Below are positions 44,445-51,188 of a DNA stretch of 64,000 nt, piece after piece. Numbering within the stretch: position 1 is the stretch's first letter; every line of letters begins with the position of its first letter. Below the pieces are notes generated by a model. It saw only the letters and a program-made list of their open reading frames with translations. It did not search any database and was not told where the DNA came from. Source of the stretch: Hyphomicrobiales bacterium (lineage in GTDB: Bacteria; Pseudomonadota; Alphaproteobacteria; Rhizobiales; Aestuariivirgaceae); the NCBI GenBank assembly GCA_016185245.1, contig JACPNZ010000051.1:62001-126000 (forward strand), in the 5' to 3' direction. The position numbers and the translations under genes were made by a program.

Positions 44445-45304
44445 GTCAGGTCTTTCATCAGCCGACGGATGAAGCCCGCCGTCTCGTTGGGCTGCACCAC
44501 GGCATGGCGAATGAGATCGTCGAAATGCTGGGTAAGCTGGCGGATGTGTTCGGTCGAGGTGAAGACGAAGTAGAAGCCCCCCATATAGACGGCGGCGCGG
44601 GCCTGGCCGAAGACGGTATAGGGGGCGGCGAAGCGCTCGCGCCCGTCGAACAGGAACCAGCGATAGGCAGGATAGAGGTTTTCGACCAGACCCGCCATGT
44701 GCTCCAACTGGCGGCGGCGCTCGCGCAGCGGCAGGTGGCGCCACAGGCCCTCGCCGCGGGCAAGGGCTTCGACCGACTGGCGGGTCGAGCACACCTCGAT
44801 CTCGCTGGCCGCCGCCCGGGCGTGGTCGATGCGGCGGCGGGCCTCGGCCGCCGCGGCGGCCGCCTCGCCGAGCGAGGACTTGCCGTTCTCATGGACGATC
44901 ACCGCCTCGGTCTTGACCTGATCGGGCAGCGAGGACGGCACATAGCGGAGCTTGGAACCGCGCGCCTCCTCATGCCAGTGCTTCAGGTGCTCGTTGGCGG
45001 GATAGTCGGCGCCGGGCGAGACGGCGGTCTGCGATACCACGTCGGGCGTGACCTCACGCATTTCGGAAATGCCGAGCAGCCAGTCGACCGAGGCGCCGTG
45101 GCGCTGGGCGATGCGGGCGATGGTCTCGGCCCGCGGCAGGCGGACGTTTTGCTCGGCGAGAAGCTGCGACAGGGTCGAGCGGTCGAGCCCGGCGCGGGCG
45201 GCAAAGCGGGCCTGCGACCGGCCGGTTCCGGCAATAAGTTCGGCCAGGCGTCGCTGAAAGACCGCAACGGTCTGCCGTTTACTAATGTCAGGTTCTGTTG
45301 ACAA
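44441..45304 (-). CDS. XRE family regulator with an uncharacterised C-terminal domain
   Basis: A 287-residue protein with an HTH_3 domain at about 15-80 (RLAELIAGTGRSQARFAARAG, LDRSTLSQLLAEQ, ASVDWLLGISE). A C-terminal region of about 200 residues that I do not recognise follows, rich in alanine and arginine at 150-180 and ending in a compact alpha/beta-looking stretch (YTVFGQARAAVYMGGFYFVFTS in outline). No ATG or GTG fits; the TTG at 45302-45304 is the first start after an in-frame stop. That TTG sits inside a palindrome, suggesting autoregulation. Coupled to the PhnD-like gene. Confidence 0.8.
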   Translation of the reverse strand: MSTEPDISKRQTVAVFQRRLAELIAGTGRSQARFAARAGLDRSTLSQLLAEQNVRLPRAETIARIAQRHGASVDWLLGISEMREVTPDVVSQTAVSPGADYPANEHLKHWHEEARGSKLRYVPSSLPDQVKTEAVIVHENGKSSLGEAAAAAAEARRRIDHARAAASEIEVCSTRQSVEALARGEGLWRHLPLRERRRQLEHMAGLVENLYPAYRWFLFDGRERFAAPYTVFGQARAAVYMGGFYFVFTSTEHIRQLTQHFDDLIRHAVVQPNETAGFIRRLMKDLT

Positions 45305-45340
45305 TCGTCAACACTATACATGCTTGTGTTACATGATCAA
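45296..45340 (-). promoter_or_regulatory. XRE gene promoter and overlapping operator
   Basis: On the minus strand TTGATC (45335-45340), a 16-base spacer and TATAGT (45313-45318, five of six consensus bases) make a good promoter whose transcript would begin within a few bases of the TTG start codon at 45304. The palindrome TGTTGAC-AATC-GTCAACA (45296-45313) covers the start point and start codon. Reading: near-leaderless, self-repressed regulator mRNA. Confidence 0.5.
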
Positions 45341-45410
45341 CAGGCGGCGGTGGGGTTCGCCTGTATACTCGCACGGATTCAATCGGTTTCCGAACGAGGG
45401 GCTTCGGCAC

Positions 45411-46322
45411 GTGACGGCGCGACGGCATGAACTGGAATGGCCGACATTCCTGCTGATCTTTCTGGTCTATGCCGGACTGGCGGCGCTGATCTGGCTCAAC
45501 GCCGTGCTGGCGTGGTGGATCATCCTGCCGGCCGGCGCCTATCTGGCGGCCCTGCATGTCTCGTTGCAGCACGAGGTTCTGCACGGCCACCCGACCGGCA
45601 GCCGGCGGCTGAACGAAGCCCTGGTCTTCCTCACCCCGCATTTCTGGCTGCCCTACCCGCGCTACCGGGATAGCCACCTCAAGCACCACAACGATGCCGA
45701 CCTGACCGATCCGCGGCGCGATCCCGAATCCTACTACATGCTGCCGGAAGACTGGGCGGGCCTCGGCGGCGTCAGGCAAGCGCTTTATCGCCTGAACCAC
45801 ACGCTCGCCGGCCGCATGATCATGGGTCCGGCCATCAGCATCGTCCGCATGTGGTCGACCGATTTCGCGGCGATTGGCAAAGGTGACGGGGAGATTGCCG
45901 GGGCCTGGGTCTATCATGTGGCGGCCTGCGGCCTCACCATCTGGCTGGTGGCATTCGTCGCCGGCATGCCCTTATGGCAATATATGCTGCTCATTTCCTA
46001 TCCGGGAATATCCCTGGCACTGGTGCGCTCCTACTGCGAGCACCGGGCGGCGGATGCGCCGGAACATCGCACCATCATCGTCGAGGCCTCGCCGTTCTGG
46101 GCGCTGCTGTTCCTTAACAACAACCTGCACGTCGCCCATCACGACCGCCCGGCGCTGGCCTGGTACAAGATTCCGGCCCATTACCGGGCCGAGCGCGACC
46201 GCATGCTGGCCGAGAACGACGGCTACACCATGAACGGCTATGGCGAAATCTTCCGGCGCTATCTGTTCAGCGCCAAGGAACCCATCGCCTATCCGCGCAT
46301 GGACTGGCTGCGGCCCGATTGA
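45411..46322 (+). CDS. fatty acid desaturase family membrane protein
   Basis: A 303-residue di-iron membrane desaturase/hydroxylase. Histidine boxes are HEVLHGH (54-60), HLKHH (89-93) and HVAHH near 245, with four or more membrane helices between. The start is uncertain. I chose the GTG at 45411, 9 bases after GAGGGG; an ATG at 45333 without a ribosome site would add 26 residues. The substrate could be fatty acyl, sphingolipid or carotenoid. The GT2 gene follows closely, which may mean a lipid-modification pair. Confidence 0.82.
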   Translation: MTARRHELEWPTFLLIFLVYAGLAALIWLNAVLAWWIILPAGAYLAALHVSLQHEVLHGHPTGSRRLNEALVFLTPHFWLPYPRYRDSHLKHHNDADLTDPRRDPESYYMLPEDWAGLGGVRQALYRLNHTLAGRMIMGPAISIVRMWSTDFAAIGKGDGEIAGAWVYHVAACGLTIWLVAFVAGMPLWQYMLLISYPGISLALVRSYCEHRAADAPEHRTIIVEASPFWALLFLNNNLHVAHHDRPALAWYKIPAHYRAERDRMLAENDGYTMNGYGEIFRRYLFSAKEPIAYPRMDWLRPD

Positions 46323-46354
46323 CGGGCCGCCGGGCCGCGTGCCAAGCCGCTCCT

Positions 46355-47098
46355 GTGACCAGCTTCTCGGTGATCATCCCAACCCGTGACCGGCCGCACT
46401 ATCTGCGCCAGGCGCTGCGGAGTGTTCTTGCCCAGGCTCACGCCGACATCGAGACGATCGTCGTCAACGACGGCACGGGTGGCGCCGAAATCGCCAATTC
46501 GGTTTCATCGGCCATAAGGGTTCTCGACAGCCGCGGCCAAGGCCCGGTGGCGGCCCGCATCGCCGGGGTTGCGGCAGCACGGGGCGAGGCGATCGCCTTT
46601 CTCGACGATGACGACCGGTTCACCGATGAAATGTATCTGGCGCGGGCGGCGCGGCATTTCGCCGAGGGCGCCGATTTCTGTTTCGCCGACGGCACGCTGG
46701 TGTTCGATGACGGCCGGGCCGACCTTCCCTTCTCATACACGGCCGATGCGTCCTCGCTTGCCCGCGACAACACCATCCTGATCTCGGCGGTGAGCTATCG
46801 CCGCAACCTGCATGACCGGCTGGGACGGTTCGACGAAACGCTGCCCTATTACTGGGATTGGGACTGGTACCTGCGGGTGGCGGGTTCGGGGGCCAGACTG
46901 TGGCACGATCAAAACCCCGTCGTGGCGATTCGCCTGCACGCCGAGAACATGTCGGGCGAGAGCCTCGCTACGGCGCGGCGCGCCAATCTCGACCGCCTGG
47001 CGGAGAAGCACAAGCTGGCGCCACTCGCCCTCAAGAACCACCTCGACTTGGCGCGCGAGGCCCAGAAGCCTCGTCCAACACCTGGTGCAACTATTTGA
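46355..47098 (+). CDS. glycosyltransferase family 2 protein
   Basis: A 247-residue GT-A fold glycosyltransferase. FSVIIPTRDRPHYLRQAL at the N-terminus, VVNDGTGG and the nucleotide-sugar/metal motif FLDDDDRF near 95, then YYWDWDWYLRVA in place of the usual acceptor-side motif. No membrane segment. The start is ambiguous: the GTG at 46355 (chosen) or a TTG at 46319 that overlaps the desaturase stop as TTGA. Acceptor unknown. Confidence 0.83.
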   Translation: MTSFSVIIPTRDRPHYLRQALRSVLAQAHADIETIVVNDGTGGAEIANSVSSAIRVLDSRGQGPVAARIAGVAAARGEAIAFLDDDDRFTDEMYLARAARHFAEGADFCFADGTLVFDDGRADLPFSYTADASSLARDNTILISAVSYRRNLHDRLGRFDETLPYYWDWDWYLRVAGSGARLWHDQNPVVAIRLHAENMSGESLATARRANLDRLAEKHKLAPLALKNHLDLAREAQKPRPTPGATI

Positions 47099-47155
47099 TA
47101 ATGAAAGACTTTTTGTGGCTGCCGGAAGAGACCGAAGATTCACGGCGATTTGTCG

Positions 47156-47203
47156 GGGTTTTTCCACAGGCAGCGCGAAAAAACCCTGCAAAATAAGGGT
47201 TTT
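47156..47203 (+). promoter_or_regulatory. mutually exclusive hairpins in the HU leader region
   Basis: Three complementary segments: GGGTTTTT (47156-47163), AAAACCC (within 47178-47187) and AGGGTTTT (47196-47203). The middle one can pair with the first or perfectly over 8 bases with the last, giving alternative stems 60 bases before the HU start. This could be a terminator for the glycosyltransferase gene or an attenuator-like element for HU; sequence pattern only. Confidence 0.4.
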
Positions 47204-47261
47204 CACGAATCAGTCGTTGCGCTAACGCTGCGGTCGGCCCTAGGTGGCAAAGGAGAGAAAC

Positions 47262-47561
47262 ATGGCTGATGAAAAAGAGAAAATTGCAACCATCGCGCTG
47301 TCGAAGATCACCGCCGAACTGGCCGACAAGCACGATATGTCGAAGAAGGCCGTGGGCGATCTCCTCGGCGCCTTCGTCGACCTGACGGTCAAGCACCTGA
47401 AGAAGGGCAACAAGGTGCGGGTGACCGGACTTGGCATTTTCCAGGTGCGCAAGCGCCCCGCCCGCATGGGCCGCAATCCGGCGACCGGCGAAGCGATCAA
47501 GATCAAGGCCTCGAAGAAGCTGGCCTTCCGCGCCGCCAAGGAAGTGAAGGACGCAATCTGA
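47262..47561 (+). CDS. HU family DNA-binding protein
   Basis: A 99-residue HU/IHF-type nucleoid protein, with GLGIFQVRKRPARMGRNPATGEAIKI forming the DNA-binding beta arm and KLAFRAAKEVKDAI at the end. The N-terminal MADEKEKIATIALSKI extension is longer than in E. coli HU and is usual for some alphaproteobacteria. ATG at 47262 with AAGGAG upstream; an earlier ATG at 47244 lies before this ribosome site. A strong terminator follows, so it is monocistronic. Confidence 0.93.
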   Translation: MADEKEKIATIALSKITAELADKHDMSKKAVGDLLGAFVDLTVKHLKKGNKVRVTGLGIFQVRKRPARMGRNPATGEAIKIKASKKLAFRAAKEVKDAI

Positions 47562-47582
47562 TTTCCGACGGTTGTTACTACC

Positions 47583-47618
47583 AACAGCCCCGCCCCTCGC
47601 GCGGGGCTGTTTGTTTTT
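47583..47618 (+). terminator. rho-independent terminator after the HU gene
   Basis: A perfect 11-base stem AACAGCCCCGC (47583-47593) / GCGGGGCTGTT (47601-47611), a 7-base loop and a TGTTTTT tract. It is 21 bases after the HU stop. The clearest intrinsic terminator in the window. Confidence 0.92.
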
Positions 47619-47734
47619 CGGCACCCGCGCCGGCCTGCGGCGGTTGAGATATTCTCACTGCCAAGCCGATTGCGGTACCCCCGCCGGCTCGTCTATCAAG
47701 CTGGTGAATTCTTCGGCTCCACAAGGAACATCCC

Positions 47735-50170
47735 ATGAAAGCCCAGGCTCGTGTTGTGGTCGTCGGCGGCGGCGTCGTCGGCTGTTCGGTGCTCTATCAT
47801 CTCACCAAGGCGGGCTGGAAGGACGTGGTGCTGGTGGAGCGCGACCGGCTCACCTCGGGTTCGACCTGGCATGCAGCCGGCGGCTTCCACACGCTGAACG
47901 GCGATCCCAATGTGGCCAAGCTGCAGGGTTACACCATCGCCCTCTACGACGAACTCGAAAAACTCTCGGGGCAAGCCTGCGGCCTGCACCGATCGGGCGG
48001 CATCCTTCTCGCCGACAGCCCGGAGCGCCTCGAGTGGTTGAAAATGGCCCATGCCCGGGCCCGCTACCTGGGGCTTGAGACCGAAATCATCTCGACCGCC
48101 GAAGCCAAGAAGATGCATCCCTATCTGGAGGAGAAATACTTCGTCGGCGCCATGATCGACGCCGCCGACGGCAATCTCGATCCCGAAGGCACGACCCACG
48201 CCTATGCCAAGTCGGCGCGGATCAATGGCGCCGAGATCTACCAGAACTGCCGGGTGACCGATCTCAAACCGCGCAAGGACGGCACCTGGGATGTGATCAC
48301 GGCGAACGGCAACATCCATGCCGAGCATGTGGTGAACTGCGGCGGACTATGGGCCCGGGAAGTGGGGCGCATGGTCGGGCTCGAGTTGCCGGTGCTCGCC
48401 ATGGAGCACATGTATCTGGTCACCGACGACATGCCGGAAGTCATTGCCTACAACAAGGAACGTGGCCGGGAACTTCCCCACATCATCGACTTCAAGTCGG
48501 AAATCTACATGCGCCAGGAGCGCTCCGGCATCGTGCTTGGCACCTACGAGAAGGCCTGCAAGCCGTGGAGCCCCAAGCAGACGCCATGGGACTTCGGCAC
48601 CGAACTGCTGCCGCCCGACCTCGATCGCATCGGGCCATCCTTGGAAATGGGCTACAGGCATTTCCCCTTCCTGGCCAAGGCCGGCATCAAGCGGGTGATC
48701 AACGGCCCCTTCACCTTTTCGCCCGACGGCAACCCGCTGGTCGGGCCGGTGCAGGGATTGAGGAATTTCTGGTGCGCTTGCGCGGTGATGGCGGGCTTCA
48801 GCCAGGGCGGCGGCGTCGGCCTGGCGCTGTCGCAATGGATGGTGAACGGCGATCCGGGCTTCGATGTCTGGGCCATGGACATCTCGCGCTTCGGCGAATG
48901 GGCAACCCGCACCTATACCAACGAGAAGGTGCGCGAGAACTATTCGCGGCGCTTCTCCATCAAGTTCCCCAATGAGGAACTGCCCGGAGCCCGTCCGCAG
49001 CAGACCACCGCCCTCTATGACACGATGCTGGCGCAAGGTGCGGTGATGGGCGATAGCTGGGGCCTCGAGACGCCCTTGTGGTTCGCGCCCCAGGGGGTCG
49101 CGCCCAAGGACGTGTTTTCCTTCCACCGCTCCAATGATTTCCCCCATGTCAAGGCCGAGGTGATGGGAACGCGCAACGGCGTCGGCGTCACCGAGATCGC
49201 CAATTTCGCCAAGTACCGCTTCACCGGAGCGGGTGCGGAAGCCTTCCTGTCGCGGCTGATGACCAACCGGATGCCGAAGCCGGGCCGGCTGATCCTGACG
49301 CCGATGCTGAACCCGCAAGGCCGGCTGATCGGCGACTTCACCATCGCCAAGGCGGCGGAGGATTGCTTCTACATGTGGGGCTCGAGCCAGGCGCAGAAGT
49401 ATCACCTGCGCTGGTTCGAGCAGCACCTGCCCACGGACGGCTCGGTGGCGATCCACCGCTACGACATGGGCCTCGTCGGACTGTCGATCGCCGGGCCCAA
49501 ATCGCGCGAGGTGCTGCAGGCGCTCACCGACGAGGACGTTTCCAACGCCGCATTCAAGTTCATGGACCATCGCGCCATGGATGTGGGCCACTGCCCGGCG
49601 CTGGTCAACCGCGTCACCTATACGGGCGATCTGGGCTATGAAATCTGGGTGAGACCCGAATACCAGCGCCGCCTGTATGCTGAGATCATGAAGGCGGGGA
49701 CGCCGCATGCAATCATCAATTTCGGCATGCGGGCGCTGCTGTCCATGCGGCTCGAGAAGAACTTCCCCACCTGGTACCGGGAGCTGCGCCCGATCTATGG
49801 CGGCTTCGAAGCGGGTCTCGACCGTTTCATCGACCTGACCAAGAACGATTTCATCGGCCGCGACGCGGCGATGGAGGAAAAACGCACCGGCGGCAAGCTG
49901 CGGCGGGTTTCCATGGTGGTCGATGCCAGCGACGCCGATGTGCTGGGCGACGAGCCCATCTGGCATACGGGCAAGGTGGTGGGCTGGGTGACTTCGGGCG
50001 GCTTTGCCCACTACGTCAACAAGTCGATAGCCCAGGGCTATGTGCCGAAGGAACTGGCAGGCAATATTTCGGCCGGGGCCTTCGAGATCGAGATCATCGG
50101 CGAGAACCGCAAGGCGACGATCACACCCACGCCGCTGTTCGATCCGGACGGCAAGCGGATGCGCTCGTAA
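47735..50170 (+). CDS. FAD-dependent oxidoreductase, dimethylglycine/sarcosine dehydrogenase-like (GcvT-fused)
   Basis: An 811-residue flavoprotein oxidising N-methyl groups and passing the C1 unit to tetrahydrofolate. The N-terminal DAO domain has VVVGGGVVGCSVLYHL (8-23) and SGSTWHAAGGFHT, where H46 is the position of covalent FAD attachment in the family. The C-terminal GcvT/aminomethyltransferase half (from about 430) has LSIAGPKSREVLQAL and GYEIWVRPEY. Substrate may be dimethylglycine, sarcosine or a related methylamine; the soxBDAG and MttB genes nearby support methylamine catabolism. Confidence 0.9.
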   Translation: MKAQARVVVVGGGVVGCSVLYHLTKAGWKDVVLVERDRLTSGSTWHAAGGFHTLNGDPNVAKLQGYTIALYDELEKLSGQACGLHRSGGILLADSPERLEWLKMAHARARYLGLETEIISTAEAKKMHPYLEEKYFVGAMIDAADGNLDPEGTTHAYAKSARINGAEIYQNCRVTDLKPRKDGTWDVITANGNIHAEHVVNCGGLWAREVGRMVGLELPVLAMEHMYLVTDDMPEVIAYNKERGRELPHIIDFKSEIYMRQERSGIVLGTYEKACKPWSPKQTPWDFGTELLPPDLDRIGPSLEMGYRHFPFLAKAGIKRVINGPFTFSPDGNPLVGPVQGLRNFWCACAVMAGFSQGGGVGLALSQWMVNGDPGFDVWAMDISRFGEWATRTYTNEKVRENYSRRFSIKFPNEELPGARPQQTTALYDTMLAQGAVMGDSWGLETPLWFAPQGVAPKDVFSFHRSNDFPHVKAEVMGTRNGVGVTEIANFAKYRFTGAGAEAFLSRLMTNRMPKPGRLILTPMLNPQGRLIGDFTIAKAAEDCFYMWGSSQAQKYHLRWFEQHLPTDGSVAIHRYDMGLVGLSIAGPKSREVLQALTDEDVSNAAFKFMDHRAMDVGHCPALVNRVTYTGDLGYEIWVRPEYQRRLYAEIMKAGTPHAIINFGMRALLSMRLEKNFPTWYRELRPIYGGFEAGLDRFIDLTKNDFIGRDAAMEEKRTGGKLRRVSMVVDASDADVLGDEPIWHTGKVVGWVTSGGFAHYVNKSIAQGYVPKELAGNISAGAFEIEIIGENRKATITPTPLFDPDGKRMRS

Positions 50171-50178
50171 ACGAGGCG

Positions 50179-50658
50179 ATGAAGCCCGCAACCCATCCCA
50201 GCGCACTTCGCGTTCAGGCGGCGCTGGGGCCGCGCTTCGAAGTGCTGGAATTCGACGCGAGCACCAGGACCGCGGCCGATGCGGCGGCGGCGGTTGGCTG
50301 CGAGGTTGCGCAGATCGCCAAGTCGATCATCTTCAGGGTCGAAGCGAGCGGCCGCGCCGTGCTGGTCATTGCCTCGGGCAGCAACCGGGTGGACGAAAGC
50401 AAGATCGCCGCGCTGCTGGGCGAGAAGATCGGCCGGGCCGATGCGGATTTCGTGCGGACCCAAACCGGCTTCGCCATCGGCGGCGTGCCGCCGGTCGCAC
50501 ACCAGACGCCATCGGTCATCTTCATCGACGAGGATCTGCGGGCCTTCGAGCGGATATGGGCGGCGGGCGGGACGGCCAATGCCGTGTTTGCCCTGACCTG
50601 GGACGATCTGGTGGCCCTCACCGGCGGCAATGTGGCCGAGGTGGCGAAGCGGGTCTAA
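50179..50658 (+). CDS. YbaK/EbsC-type aminoacyl-tRNA deacylase
   Basis: A 159-residue YbaK/ProX-superfamily protein that hydrolyses mischarged tRNA. VAQIAKSIIFRVEASGRAVLVIASG holds the conserved K-S-(I/L)-(V/I)-F element, and TGFAIGGVPPVAHQ the G-x-x-x-P-x-G loop. It starts 8 bases after the dehydrogenase gene, with GAGGCG upstream of the ATG, and its stop overlaps the convergent soxG end by 4 bases. Amino acid specificity is not evident. Confidence 0.88.
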   Translation: MKPATHPSALRVQAALGPRFEVLEFDASTRTAADAAAAVGCEVAQIAKSIIFRVEASGRAVLVIASGSNRVDESKIAALLGEKIGRADADFVRTQTGFAIGGVPPVAHQTPSVIFIDEDLRAFERIWAAGGTANAVFALTWDDLVALTGGNVAEVAKRV

Positions 50659-51188
50659 CCCGCAAACTCCAGCGCCGCATCGGCGAGCCAGTCCCAGACG
50701 CTCATGGCGAAGGTGCGCATGGCATAGAGATCGAAACGGTCAGCGCTCACGCAGTGGACGAGGAGCGGCATGTGGTGGACGCCGGTCATGGCGAAACCGC
50801 CCGGCGTGAAGGCGCTTTCATGGAAATCGAGGGCCATGCCCTTGGCGAGGACGGCGCGGGCGGGTGCGCCTTCGAGGAAGATGCGGGTGCGGCTGTGGGA
50901 GAGCGGCGTTGCGGCGCAGACGCCCATGAGCTTCGTGGCGAGGTCGTCGGTCTCGGGTCCCACCAACCAGAACTGCCGGGGCCCGACGCGCAGGACGGTG
51001 CGGCCTTTGCTTGCAACCGCCACGCCGACCTTGGCCGGAAGCTCGCCGGCCACGGCCGCCAGGCGCTTCTCGAAATCGGGTGAGAGCCCCGCCGCCTGGG
51101 TCAGGGTGAAGCCGCGGGCCTCGCCCATCCGCAGGACGGGGCTCGTGTAGGGCCTGGCGGTCGCCAGGGCGGAGCGGCGCTCAAGCAT
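50655..51188 (-). CDS. soxG: sarcosine oxidase gamma subunit
   Basis: A 177-residue SoxG, the smallest folding partner of the heterotetrameric sarcosine oxidase in the GcvT-like superfamily. It has LRVGPRQFWLVG, SRTRIFLEGAPARAVLAKG and FAMTGVHHMPLLVH. Its start overlaps the soxA stop by 8 bases, completing the soxB-D-A-G order. Confidence 0.92.
   Translation of the reverse strand: MLERRSALATARPYTSPVLRMGEARGFTLTQAAGLSPDFEKRLAAVAGELPAKVGVAVASKGRTVLRVGPRQFWLVGPETDDLATKLMGVCAATPLSHSRTRIFLEGAPARAVLAKGMALDFHESAFTPGGFAMTGVHHMPLLVHCVSADRFDLYAMRTFAMSVWDWLADAALEFAG

Noticed and set aside
48347-50206. A 619-codon minus-strand open frame opposite the GcvT-fused dehydrogenase
   Set aside because: Compositional shadow; histidine/arginine-rich low-complexity translation with no ribosome site or motif.
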